From NCBI GenBank assembly GCA_047974855.1, contig JBKECT010000037.1, positions 1 through 22,601 on the forward strand: a stretch of DNA of 22,601 bases, read 5' to 3'. Numbering within the stretch: the stretch's first letter is position 1; every line of letters begins with the position of its first letter. The translations under genes were made by a program, and so were the position numbers. The notes under the pieces were generated by a model, which worked only from the letters and a program-made list of their open reading frames with translations, made no database searches and was not told the DNA's origin. Shown one piece after another: positions 1 through 7,111 of this stretch. The DNA comes from CAYNRG01 sp047974855. GTDB taxonomy: Bacteria; Bacillota_I; Bacilli_A; Erysipelotrichales; Erysipelotrichaceae.

Positions 1-204
1 GAAACTTCTGCAAATGATACGGTAGTTGCTGATGATGCTTATCCAGCAGATACAAGATTAGAAGATGGAGAATCAATTTCAGGAGTTATCGTATTTGAAA
101 TTCCAGAAAATGCAGAAATACTTGCGCTTGACTACCTTGAAACTGGAACTGACTCTATTGGAGAAGCAGTATACGGTGATGCGTACCTTACACCATTAAA
201 CTAA
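1..204 (+). CDS. C-terminal end of a DUF4352-like secreted/lipoprotein domain (partial)
   Basis: Only the last 67 codons are in the window, in frame from base 1 to a TAA at 202-204. The segment contains RLEDGESISGVIVFEIPENA followed by a short strand-rich tail. This is the pattern of the last strands of DUF4352-type immunoglobulin-like domains (an L-x-G-x-x-x-x-G-x-V-x-F-E-x-P core), which in Firmicutes usually sit on exported lipoproteins. The signal peptide and most of the protein are outside the window, so export is inferred. The residues are acidic, as expected for an extracellular protein. The domain assignment is by motif memory only. The stop codon runs directly into a terminator. Confidence 0.6.
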   Translation, partial: ETSANDTVVADDAYPADTRLEDGESISGVIVFEIPENAEILALDYLETGTDSIGEAVYGDAYLTPLN

Positions 205-227
205 AGATAGCAATGCTATCTTTTTTT
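203..227 (+). terminator. Rho-independent terminator after the DUF4352-like gene
   Basis: A 9-bp perfect stem (203-211 with 215-223), loop AAT, running into T tract 221-227. The stem begins inside the stop codon. Its core AGATAGC/GCTATCT is the same as in the terminator at 3491. Confidence 0.85.
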
Positions 228-253
228 GAAAAAAATGAAGAAAGTGGTATAAT
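226..253 (+). promoter_or_regulatory. Promoter of the HdeD-like gene
   Basis: TTGAAA (226-231), 16-bp spacer, TATAAT (248-253) with an extended -10 TGG at 245-247. The -35 box overlaps the end of the preceding terminator's T tract. Confidence 0.75.
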
Positions 254-286
254 TAAAAAAGGTAAAGAACCTAAAAGGAGAACAAA

Positions 287-805
287 ATGAGAATTATAAC
301 AGTGTTATTAGGGATAGTTGCGGTTATTAGTGGTTTCTATTGTATGATGAGTCCAGGAGCTACATTTTTAAGTCTTGCATGGATTGCAGGGATTGTATTA
401 GTTGCGTCAGGGTTGAGAAATGGAATTTACTATTTCATGAACAGAAAAACAGATAATGCCTCAATTTGGGTTTTACTTGGTGGTATTTTCTCTGTGATTA
501 TTGGATTGATGATTTTAGGAGATTTGGGATTGTACATTCTAACGGATCTATTCATTATTTACGCTTTTGCGATTTGGTTAGTGCTTAGCGCTTTTAGCAG
601 CTTTGGATTAGCATTTGCATTGAAGAAACAAGGACAAAAGTGGATAGGAGTTTTAATTGTTTCAATTTTAACCTTAGTTTTAGGGATTTATTCAGTAATG
701 CATCCACTTGTATCCATGTTTAGCGTAGGTATGTTAATGGGGTTCTGGCTAATGTCACAAGGATTTAATCTTATTGCGTTTGGTTTTAGTTCAAAAGGTG
801 AATAA
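287..805 (+). CDS. HdeD/DUF308 family membrane protein
   Basis: A 172-residue, almost wholly hydrophobic protein with about six predicted membrane helices (roughly residues 2-22, 27-50, 60-79, 84-108, 117-136 and 141-166). Length, helix pairing and the recurring small-residue pattern (for example GIVLVASGLRNGIYYF) fit the HdeD/DUF308 family. In E. coli HdeD is linked to acid resistance; the biochemical role of the Firmicute members is unknown. The ATG at 287 is preceded by AAAAGGAG at 273-280. It is monocistronic, with its own promoter and terminator. No catalytic residues are visible, and function cannot be inferred beyond a possible envelope-stress role. Confidence 0.75.
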   Translation: MRIITVLLGIVAVISGFYCMMSPGATFLSLAWIAGIVLVASGLRNGIYYFMNRKTDNASIWVLLGGIFSVIIGLMILGDLGLYILTDLFIIYAFAIWLVLSAFSSFGLAFALKKQGQKWIGVLIVSILTLVLGIYSVMHPLVSMFSVGMLMGFWLMSQGFNLIAFGFSSKGE

Positions 806-818
806 GAGAAGTAAATAA

Positions 819-842
819 AAAAAGGTAGGGAACTACCTTTTT
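819..842 (+). terminator. Rho-independent terminator of the HdeD-like gene
   Basis: AAAAAGGTAG (819-828), loop GGAA, CTACCTTTTT (833-842). The T tract is part of the stem's 3' arm. Confidence 0.8.
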
Positions 843-853
843 AATTTGCAAAG

Positions 854-862
854 TGGTATAAT
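854..862 (+). promoter_or_regulatory. Extended -10 promoter of the ADH/ALDH operon
   Basis: TGG-TATAAT (854-862). No good -35 hexamer is found 16-18 bp upstream, as is common for extended -10 promoters. The ribosome binding site AAGGAGGAG (878-886) follows before the ATG at 892. Confidence 0.65.
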
Positions 863-891
863 TATGTCAAGCTGATTAAGGAGGAGTTCCA

Positions 892-2124
892 ATGAGCAAA
901 AAAGAAAATTACCCCTTTTTTGTAAGGGCATTTTATAGGAGTTATCAAACGGTATACCGAGTGGCATCATATTTTTTAATTTGGAGAGAACCTGAGGTGT
1001 TAGAGGGAAAAGATAGTATTAAAAGAATACCCTTGATATTACAAAAGAAAAAGAAAAAGGTGGCGTTGATTGTAACAGATGAAAGAATATGTCAGTTAGG
1101 GCTTATTGATGATTTGTTGTCAGCGTTTAAAGAAGTAAATATGAGCTATGTTCTTTATAACAAAACAGTTCCTAACCCAACCTTTGATAATGTAGAAGAA
1201 GCTTACATTATGTATAAAGAAAATCATTGCGACTGTCTTGTTGCGATGGGTGGTGGATCACCGATGGATTGTGCAAAGGGTGTTGGCATTCGGGTTGCTC
1301 GTCCAAGAACTCCGCTTTTAAAAATGAATGGGATTGAAAAAGTGTTGAAGAGAATTCCGTTTCTTGTTGCGGTTCCAACAACAGCAGGAACAGGAAGTGA
1401 GGCAACTATTGCGGCAGTTTTGACGGATGCGAAAACAAAAGCAAAGTATCCCATTAGTGATTTGGTACTGCTTCCACGTCTTGCAATTTTAGACCCAACT
1501 CTCACGGTAGGACTACCACCATTAATTACTGCAACGACAGGATTGGATGCACTAACACATGCAGTTGAGGCATTTATTGGAAGAAGTAATACGAAGAAAA
1601 CAAAGGCTTATGCAAAAGAAGCGATAGGAATTATTGATCAATACTTAGTTCGCGCTTATACGCAACCAGATGATCTAGAAGCTAGGGAAAAAATGCTTTA
1701 TGCAGCAATGCGCGCTGGAATGGCATTTACAAGAGCGTATGTTGGGTATGTTCACGCAATAGCTCATGCACTAGGTGGATTGTATGGGATACCGCACGGT
1801 TTAGCTAACTCGGTATTGTTGCCTGTAGTGTTAGAAAGTTATGGTGACGCAATATATTATCCCTTATCACAATTGAGTGATTCGCTTCAACTTGCAGTAG
1901 GTAAAACTGAGCAAGAAAAGGCTGAGGCATTTATCAGATATGTTCGTGAAATAAATAAAAAATTAGATATCCCAACAGGATTTACACAAATTAAAGAAGA
2001 GGATATTGAGAAGATACGAAAAAGAGCGTTAGAAGAAGCACATCCGATTTATCCAGTACCAAGATTGCTTGGGCCAAAAGAAATTGAAGATATAATTCGT
2101 CAAGTGAAGCAAGAGGAGGAGTAA
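892..2124 (+). CDS. Iron-containing (group III) alcohol dehydrogenase
   Basis: A 410-residue NAD(P)-dependent alcohol/aldehyde oxidoreductase of the FucO/YqhD family. The nucleotide-binding motif GGGSPMD is at 120-126. The metal ligands are all present with family spacing: D219 and H223 (in GLDALTHAVEAF), H288 (YVHAIAH) and H302 (GIPHG), matching D196/H200/H263/H277 of FucO. It is slightly longer than the usual 380-390 residues because of a hydrophobic/basic N-terminal segment (about residues 8-31). The start has an excellent ribosome binding site. It is followed one base after its stop by an aldehyde dehydrogenase, so the two likely act in sequence (alcohol to aldehyde to acid, or the reverse during fermentation). 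Substrate and cofactor preference cannot be told from sequence. Confidence 0.92.
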   Translation: MSKKENYPFFVRAFYRSYQTVYRVASYFLIWREPEVLEGKDSIKRIPLILQKKKKKVALIVTDERICQLGLIDDLLSAFKEVNMSYVLYNKTVPNPTFDNVEEAYIMYKENHCDCLVAMGGGSPMDCAKGVGIRVARPRTPLLKMNGIEKVLKRIPFLVAVPTTAGTGSEATIAAVLTDAKTKAKYPISDLVLLPRLAILDPTLTVGLPPLITATTGLDALTHAVEAFIGRSNTKKTKAYAKEAIGIIDQYLVRAYTQPDDLEAREKMLYAAMRAGMAFTRAYVGYVHAIAHALGGLYGIPHGLANSVLLPVVLESYGDAIYYPLSQLSDSLQLAVGKTEQEKAEAFIRYVREINKKLDIPTGFTQIKEEDIEKIRKRALEEAHPIYPVPRLLGPKEIEDIIRQVKQEEE

Positions 2125-2125
2125 T

Positions 2126-3496
2126 ATGGAAACTATTTCAATGATTGTAGAAAAGCAACGGCAATTTTTTAAAACTGGGAAAACGAAAGAAGTTGCTTAT
2201 CGAAAAGAGATGCTGGATAAACTTTATCAAGCGATTACAAGGTATGAAGGTGAAATCCTAAACGCATTGAAAGAAGATTTGAACAAATCAAGTTTTGAAG
2301 GTTATGTAACAGAAGTGGGCATTTTGAGAGAAGAAATCCGTTATGTTTCAAAGAATCTAAATAAATGGGCAAAGCCTAAAAAAGTAGGAACACCACTAAT
2401 GCATTTTTTATCATTTAGTTCTATTCATCAAGAACCGTATGGAACTACATTGATTATGTCACCTTGGAACTATCCGTTTCAGTTAGCGATGATTCCGTTG
2501 GTTGGTGCACTGGCAGCTGGAAATTGTGTTGTTTTGAAACCATCAGAATATGCATTTCACACATCAGAGATCATTGAAAAGATTGTTCGTGAAATTTTCG
2601 CTGAAGAGTATGTTGCCGTTGCTCGCGGTGGGCGTGAAAAAAACCAAGAGTTGTTACAAGAAAAGTTTGATTATATCTTCTTTACCGGTGGTCCAACAGT
2701 TGGGAAATTAGTTATGGAATCAGCGGCGAAAACACTAACACCATTAACACTAGAGTTAGGTGGTAAAAGCCCGTGCATTGTTGATGATAGTGCTAATGTT
2801 GCTTTAGCTGCAAAAAGAATTGTGTGGGGAAAGTTTATTAATGCTGGTCAAACATGCGTTGCTCCTGATTACATTTTGGTGGATAAAAAAAATAAAATAC
2901 AGTTGGTTGATGAATTGAAGAAAAGTATTAAAGCAAGTTTTGGTGATGAACCAGAAAAGAATGAGGATTTCCCTAAGATTATTAATCAAAAGCATCTTGA
3001 TCGTTTAAGGGGTTTGATCGGTGATGTTGAAATTTTATCAGGTGGACAAGTCAATGAAGAAACGCGTCAGTTAGCACCAACCTTGCTTGGTAAAGTGACT
3101 AAGGATAGCTTAGTGATGCAAGAGGAAATATTTGGACCACTACTTCCAATTATAGAAGTGGATAATTTGGAAGAGGCTTTGCAGTTTGTTGAGCAAAGAC
3201 CAAAACCACTAGCTTGCTATTTCTTTACAACAAATAAGACAAGAGAAGAAGAAGTGCTAAAAAGACTATCTTTTGGAGGAGGATGTATCAATGATGTACT
3301 AATCCATCTCTCTAACACTAACCTGGCGTTTGGTGGCGTAGGTGAAAGTGGTATGGGGCAATATCATGGGAGAGCATCATTTGATACCTTTAGCCACTTT
3401 AAGAGTATTATGAAAAAATCAAATTTATTGGATATTCCATTACGATATCCACCATTCAAAGATCATTTGAAGTGGATAAAGAAAATAATGAGATAG
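2126..3496 (+). CDS. Aldehyde dehydrogenase, class-3-like (ALDH3/YwdH type)
   Basis: A 456-residue NAD(P)+-dependent aldehyde dehydrogenase. Short ALDH3-type architecture: oxyanion Asn in SPWNYPF (N115), K138 in LKPSE, nucleotide-contact FTGGPTVGK (about 186-194), general base E210 in ELGGKSP and catalytic C244 in NAGQTCVAPDY. EEIFGPLLPI follows, and the C-terminal tail ends RYPPFKDHLKWIKK, typical of the ALDH3 branch that acts on medium- and long-chain or aromatic aldehydes. The ATG lies one base after the ADH stop, and its ribosome binding site (GAGGAGG) is inside the end of the ADH gene, so the two are co-translated. The exact substrate is not evident; all catalytic residues are intact. 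Confidence 0.92.
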   Translation: METISMIVEKQRQFFKTGKTKEVAYRKEMLDKLYQAITRYEGEILNALKEDLNKSSFEGYVTEVGILREEIRYVSKNLNKWAKPKKVGTPLMHFLSFSSIHQEPYGTTLIMSPWNYPFQLAMIPLVGALAAGNCVVLKPSEYAFHTSEIIEKIVREIFAEEYVAVARGGREKNQELLQEKFDYIFFTGGPTVGKLVMESAAKTLTPLTLELGGKSPCIVDDSANVALAAKRIVWGKFINAGQTCVAPDYILVDKKNKIQLVDELKKSIKASFGDEPEKNEDFPKIINQKHLDRLRGLIGDVEILSGGQVNEETRQLAPTLLGKVTKDSLVMQEEIFGPLLPIIEVDNLEEALQFVEQRPKPLACYFFTTNKTREEEVLKRLSFGGGCINDVLIHLSNTNLAFGGVGESGMGQYHGRASFDTFSHFKSIMKKSNLLDIPLRYPPFKDHLKWIKKIMR

Positions 3497-3512
3497 CGAA
3501 AGCTATCTTTTT
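3491..3512 (+). terminator. Terminator of the ADH/ALDH operon, overlapping the ALDH stop codon
   Basis: AGATAGC (3491-3497), GAAA tetraloop, GCTATCT (3502-3508), then TTTT. The ALDH stop TAG (3494-3496) is inside the 5' arm. The T tract is short, so termination may be partial. Confidence 0.65.
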
Positions 3513-3514
3513 GA

Positions 3515-3543
3515 TTGGCATAACAAGATAAATATGATAAAAT
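3515..3543 (+). promoter_or_regulatory. Promoter of the Fur-like regulator/metal importer operon
   Basis: TTGGCA (3515-3520), 17-bp spacer, TAAAAT (3538-3543) with extended -10 TGA at 3535-3537. The predicted start of transcription (about 3549-3551) falls inside the palindrome at 3547-3565. Confidence 0.75.
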
Positions 3544-3546
3544 AAA

Positions 3547-3565
3547 TTTGCGACTAATTCGCAAA
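3547..3565 (+). promoter_or_regulatory. Putative Zur/Fur-type operator
   Basis: The perfect inverted repeat TTTGCGA-CTAAT-TCGCAAA covers the predicted transcription start. Read about its centre it is TGCGACT-A-ATTCGCA, a 7-1-7 arrangement with one mismatch, the layout typical of Fur-family boxes. The next gene encodes a Fur-family protein and the rest of the operon a metal importer, so autoregulation by metal is the natural reading. The exact sequence is not the Bacillus Zur, Fur or PerR consensus as I remember them. Confidence 0.7.
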
Positions 3566-3577
3566 AGGAGACAGTGA

Positions 3578-3964
3578 ATGAGTGACTACAAAACGGAGCA
3601 AAGGAAAGTGTTAGTGGATTTTTTTAAAAAGAATAAAGATCAACTGTTTCCGGCTTATGAAATTTTTGATGCTATAAAATCAAAAGAAAAAATCAGCCGT
3701 AGTGCTATCTACCGAAACTTAGAGCGATTAGTGAAGAACGGTGAATTAAGACGTGTTGCTGTGGATGGTCAAAGAGGGTACAGTTATCAGTTTTTAGGAG
3801 AGACAGAGTGTGAAAGACATTTGCATCTTAATTGTGAATGCTGTGGCTCAGTTGTCCATGTGAATGAAGAAATTACGACATCAGTCATGGAGGCAATGAA
3901 AATATTTAATATGGATATAAAGAAATCCATATTTATTGGTACGTGTAGGAAGTGTCAGAGATAG
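3578..3964 (+). CDS. Fur-family metalloregulator (probably Zur-like)
   Basis: A 128-residue transcription regulator. An N-terminal winged helix (about 1-72; recognition helix near SRSAIYRNLERLVKNGEL) is followed by the dimerisation/metal domain. HLHLNCECCG (81-90) supplies regulatory-site histidines and the first half of a structural zinc site (C86-x2-C89); the C-terminal CRKC (C123-x2-C126) supplies the second. Its gene is first in an operon with a zinc/manganese-type ABC importer and has a palindromic operator upstream, so it most likely represses uptake when metal is plentiful. Zinc is the favoured metal because of the ZnuA-like partner, but Fe or Mn sensing cannot be excluded. The ribosome binding site AAAAGGAG (3563-3570) sits seven bases before the ATG and overlaps the operator's 3' arm. 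Confidence 0.88.
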   Translation: MSDYKTEQRKVLVDFFKKNKDQLFPAYEIFDAIKSKEKISRSAIYRNLERLVKNGELRRVAVDGQRGYSYQFLGETECERHLHLNCECCGSVVHVNEEITTSVMEAMKIFNMDIKKSIFIGTCRKCQR

Positions 3965-3972
3965 GAGAAAAA

Positions 3973-4920
3973 ATGAAAAAGATTATATTAAGTTTAATAG
4001 TTATTTTACTTTTAGGTGGATGCCAAAGTGTAAAGACAGCACAAGAGGAAGCAAAAATAAAGGTGGTTGTTACTAGTTTTTCAGTATATGACTGGGTAAG
4101 AAATATCATTGGTGATGAAGTTGAATTAGTACTGCTTATGGATGGGGCTGCTGATTTGCATAACTATCAGCCAACAATGGAGGATATGGTTATCATATCA
4201 GAAGCAGACTTATTTATTTATATTGGGGGAACTTCGGACGATTGGGTTACTGACACATTATCAACTGTTGGAAAAGAAGTTCACACTTTAAATTTAATGG
4301 CAGCTTTGGGAGATGAGGTGAAAGTTGAAGAGGTGGTTGAAGGAATGGAAGATGAACATGGTGAAGAGGAACACGCAGATGAAGAACTGGATGAGCACAT
4401 TTGGTTATCACTTCGATACGCTCAAAAATCAGTGGATATCATTGTTGATGAGTTAAACTTAATTAATCCTGAAATGAAAAGTCAATATGAAGAAAACAAA
4501 CAAAAATATATAGAACAATTAATACAATTGGATACAAGATATCAGGATATGGTTGCCACATCTACTATGCAAACAATGATTGTTGGAGATAGATTTCCGT
4601 TTCGTTATCTTTTAGATGATTATGGTATTTCTTATTATGCAGCCTTTTCAGGATGCTCAGCAGAGACTGAAGCTAGCTTTGAGACAGTAGTATTTTTAGC
4701 GAATAAAGTGGATGAATTAGAGATAAGCAAAATTGTTATTCTTGAAAATTCAACAGGAGATATCGCAACCGTTGTAAAAGAAACAACAGAAAATAAGAAC
4801 CAGGAAATTATTCAATTGAATTCGCTACAGTCTGTTACAAAAGAAATGATAGCACAGGGTGTGACCTATCTTTCTGTAATGGAAGAAAATTTGAATAGCT
4901 TAAAAGAAATCTTACGATAG
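3973..4920 (+). CDS. ZnuA/AdcA-like metal-binding lipoprotein of an ABC importer
   Basis: A 315-residue cluster A-I substrate-binding protein. It has a lipoprotein signal with lipobox LLGGC (C17), so it is anchored outside the membrane. Metal ligands are visible at H63 (DLHNYQPT) and H142 (DEHIWLSL). An acidic/His-rich loop (about 126-141) lies between them, as in ZnuA proteins. The third site, normally a His in ZnuA, is replaced by GDRFPFRY (D206), a variant I recall from clostridial homologues; a carboxylate near 258 may complete the site. The start is placed at ATG 3973, with GGAG at 3964-3967, rather than the in-frame ATG at 3952, which lies inside the regulator gene and would put seven residues before the signal peptide. 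It is translated right after the regulator and before the ATPase. Confidence 0.88.
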   Translation: MKKIILSLIVILLLGGCQSVKTAQEEAKIKVVVTSFSVYDWVRNIIGDEVELVLLMDGAADLHNYQPTMEDMVIISEADLFIYIGGTSDDWVTDTLSTVGKEVHTLNLMAALGDEVKVEEVVEGMEDEHGEEEHADEELDEHIWLSLRYAQKSVDIIVDELNLINPEMKSQYEENKQKYIEQLIQLDTRYQDMVATSTMQTMIVGDRFPFRYLLDDYGISYYAAFSGCSAETEASFETVVFLANKVDELEISKIVILENSTGDIATVVKETTENKNQEIIQLNSLQSVTKEMIAQGVTYLSVMEENLNSLKEILR

Positions 4921-4929
4921 AGGTGAAAT

Positions 4930-5625
4930 ATGATTGAATGTAAACAATTAAAGTTAGGGTATCCAGGGAAAGTGGTAATAGAAAACTGTTCTTTTTCATT
5001 AAATGAAAAAGATTACTTATGCATTCTTGGTGAAAATGGCGCAGGTAAGAGTACGTTGATGAAGACTATTCTTAATTTAATTCCACCATTAGCAGGAGAG
5101 ATTAAGTTTCAAGAGAGCTTACTTAGAAGTGGAATTGGATATTTACCTCAGCAAAATGAAATTCAAAAAGATTTCCCAGCTACTGTTTTTGAAGTGGTTT
5201 TGTCAGGAGGCATGGTTCATAATTTCTTTAAAAATGATAAAGCAAAAGAAAAAGCAATGCTTGCCATGAAAAAAATGAATATTGATAAATTAGCAAGAAA
5301 AAGCTACCGTCAACTATCAGGTGGTCAACAACAGCGTGTTTTATTGGCACGAGCATTATGTGCTGGAACCAAGCTATTAATGTTGGATGAGCCAGCAGCT
5401 AACTTAGATCCAAAAGCATCACAAGAATTCTATAAACTAATAAAAGAATTAAACGAAAATGAAGCCATGACTATCATTATGATTTCCCACGATTTAACGG
5501 TTGCGAAAGAATATGCTAATGTGATTTTACAATTAGGGTTAGAACAACAACTTTTCTTTGGGGCAATTGAAGAATATCTTCAAAGTGATATTGGTAAATC
5601 GTTTTGCTTATTAAAAGGAGTATAA
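4930..5625 (+). CDS. Metal ABC importer ATPase (ZnuC/AdcC-like)
   Basis: A 231-residue ABC ATPase. Walker A GENGAGKST at 34-42, Q-loop at Q74 (YLPQQNE), signature LSGGQQQR at 129-136, Walker B LLMLDEP at 149-155, and the switch His H187 (ISHD). Length and the short C-terminal extension fit ZnuC/MntB-type subunits. It powers uptake of the metal delivered by the lipoprotein encoded just upstream, through the permease encoded just downstream. AGGTGA at 4921-4926 is the ribosome binding site. The gap to the preceding gene is 9 bases and to the next gene one base. Confidence 0.93.
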   Translation: MIECKQLKLGYPGKVVIENCSFSLNEKDYLCILGENGAGKSTLMKTILNLIPPLAGEIKFQESLLRSGIGYLPQQNEIQKDFPATVFEVVLSGGMVHNFFKNDKAKEKAMLAMKKMNIDKLARKSYRQLSGGQQQRVLLARALCAGTKLLMLDEPAANLDPKASQEFYKLIKELNENEAMTIIMISHDLTVAKEYANVILQLGLEQQLFFGAIEEYLQSDIGKSFCLLKGV

Positions 5626-5626
5626 A

Positions 5627-6475
5627 ATGGAAAACTTTAGCATATTATTGGATTATTTTCAGTATCCATTTGTTCAATACGCATTTATTGTAGGCGTGCT
5701 CATTGCGGTTTCTAGTGCTTTAGTAGGAGTTCCTTTAGTGCTAAAACGATTTTCTTTTATTGGTGATGGACTTTCTCATCTTGCGTTTGGTGTATTGGCG
5801 TTTGCAAGTGTACTGGATGTCACAAATTCAACCTTAGTAGTTATGCCAATTACCATTGTTTTTGCAATCATTTTATTAAAAACTGGTAAAAGTTCTAAAC
5901 TTAATGGTGATGCGCTCTTGGCTATGGTAGCTGTCTCATCTTTGGCGATAGGTTATTTAATTATGAATGTGTTTTCCGTTTCTGCCAATGTTGCAGGAGA
6001 TGTCTGTGTCACGCTATTTGGATCTATTTCAATCCTTACTCTAAATGCTGTTGATGTTCAAGTGTGTTTGTTTTTTTCGATCATTGTCTTGGCTGTATTT
6101 GTTCTTTTTTACCATCGGATTTTTGCAATTACCTTTGATGTAGAGTTTGCGAAAGCCAGTGGTATCCATGAGGGGCGATATAATTTATTGATTGCAGTAA
6201 TGACGGCAATTCTTATTGTTCTAGCAATGAATCTTGTTGGTTCGCTACTAATCTCTGCCCTACTTATTTTTCCACCCTTGTCAGCAATGAGACTTTGTGT
6301 TAGTTTTAAAAGTGTCGTCATTGTGTCAGCCATACTTGGAGGAATTAATGCAGCGGTTGGAATTCTTATTTCTATCTTAGCATCAACGCCAGTTGGAGCG
6401 ACTATTGTTTTGGTCAGCTTGATTAGTTTTTTGGGATGTTATGGTATAGGACAGATGACAGGGAGGAATGTATGA
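5627..6475 (+). CDS. Metal ABC importer permease (ZnuB/AdcB, ABC-3 family)
   Basis: A 282-residue polytopic membrane protein with about eight helices. The ABC-3 family hallmarks are present: GVPLVLKRFSFIGDGLSHLAFG (start of the cytoplasmic-facing conserved segment) and, near the end, GGINAAVGILIS with STPVGATIVLV. It forms the channel for the ATPase encoded immediately upstream. AAAAGGAG ends the ATPase gene and supplies its ribosome binding site. Its TGA overlaps the ATG of the next gene (ATGA), indicating translational coupling to the 158-residue protein. The transported metal is inferred to be zinc from the operon, not from this protein. Confidence 0.92.
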   Translation: MENFSILLDYFQYPFVQYAFIVGVLIAVSSALVGVPLVLKRFSFIGDGLSHLAFGVLAFASVLDVTNSTLVVMPITIVFAIILLKTGKSSKLNGDALLAMVAVSSLAIGYLIMNVFSVSANVAGDVCVTLFGSISILTLNAVDVQVCLFFSIIVLAVFVLFYHRIFAITFDVEFAKASGIHEGRYNLLIAVMTAILIVLAMNLVGSLLISALLIFPPLSAMRLCVSFKSVVIVSAILGGINAAVGILISILASTPVGATIVLVSLISFLGCYGIGQMTGRNV

Positions 6476-6948
6476 AACAAAAAATAGTGATGGTGGGTGG
6501 AGTTATAGCCATGATTTTGTTATACTTGGTGGCAACGCAATTTTTACTAAACCGAAATGCTATGAACAGAAATACTCAAATTGCAAACGTGGATGTGGAT
6601 TTAGCAGAAATGGGCTCCACAATGGTATACGCAGAGGTTTATAATATTCTAATGGATCCGACAGCATACTTAGGAAAAAACATTAGAGTGCAAGGGGAGT
6701 ATAACCAGCTTTACAATAGCGAAACTGGAAGTTATGATCATTACATTATTATAAAAGATGCACTAGCTTGTTGTGCAACGGGATTAGATTTCCTTTTACA
6801 AGAATCAGATAGTAATTTAGAACTTTACCCTGAACAGGGAAGCAATATTGAGCTTATTGGTGAGTATAAGCAATATGAAAATTATGACTATGACCGCTAT
6901 TATTTAAGCGCAGAAGTTGCACAGGTGATTGAAAGTAGTGAAAAATAA
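6472..6948 (+). CDS. Membrane-anchored Cys-Cys protein of the zinc operon (DUF1980/YcgQ C-terminal-like)
   Basis: A 158-residue protein with one N-terminal membrane helix (about 5-26) and an extracytoplasmic, strand-rich domain. The order of motifs is AYLGKNIRVQGEY (about 65-77), then YIIIKDALACCATGLDFLL with C100-C101. This matches, from memory, the C-terminal domain of TIGR03943/DUF1980 (YcgQ) proteins, in which a G-K-x-V/I-x-V-x-G strand precedes a CC motif and which occur in zinc regulons. The start is set at ATG 6472 (GGGAGG at 6461-6466), overlapping the permease stop by four bases; an ATG at 6436 would lie within the permease gene. A periplasm-facing metal-handling or transporter-accessory role is an inference. 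The ACC pair is the only obvious metal ligand candidate. Confidence 0.65.
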   Translation: MKQKIVMVGGVIAMILLYLVATQFLLNRNAMNRNTQIANVDVDLAEMGSTMVYAEVYNILMDPTAYLGKNIRVQGEYNQLYNSETGSYDHYIIIKDALACCATGLDFLLQESDSNLELYPEQGSNIELIGEYKQYENYDYDRYYLSAEVAQVIESSEK

Positions 6949-7061
6949 GTGCTTGCTGGATGTTCCTACTGTAGCAAATGATAGTGGATTGTGCAGCCAC
7001 TAAACCGATTTAGGGCGTTGTTTTTAAAAATTAAGAAAAGCAACTTTAAATTAGGTGATAT
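6949..7061. other. Unexplained intergenic stretch with several potential hairpins
   Basis: No ORF with a ribosome binding site. Short inverted repeats follow one another: TTGCT 6953-6957 with AGCAA 6973-6977; AGTGG 6983-6987 with CCACT 6997-7001; CTAAA 7000-7004 with TTTAG 7009-7013 (sharing two bases with the previous pair); GTTG-TTTTT near 7017-7025 with AAAAGCAAC 7036-7044. No known RNA family is recognised. It could be the 3' UTR of the metal operon, a small RNA or decayed sequence. Confidence 0.3.
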
Positions 7062-7111
7062 AAAAAAGTGGTTATAAATCGAAACTTAACATTTCGTAAT
7101 CCACTTTTTTT
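7062..7111. terminator. Bidirectional terminator between the metal operon and the radical SAM gene
   Basis: AAAAAAGTGG (7062-7071) pairs with CCACTTTTTT (7101-7110); an inner stem CGAAA (7080-7084)/TTTCG (7092-7096) extends the hairpin. There is a T tract in both directions. The 3' end of the minus-strand gene lies inside the hairpin. Confidence 0.75.

Noticed and set aside
203..3512. The shared AGATAGC/GCTATCT stem at 203 and 3491 as a mobile or dispersed repeat
   Set aside because: Similarity is limited to the seven-base stem with different loops and flanks; both are explained as ordinary terminators.
3952..3972. Seven extra N-terminal residues for the ZnuA-like lipoprotein
   Set aside because: They would overlap the regulator's coding end and precede a complete lipoprotein signal that starts at ATG 3973 next to GGAG.
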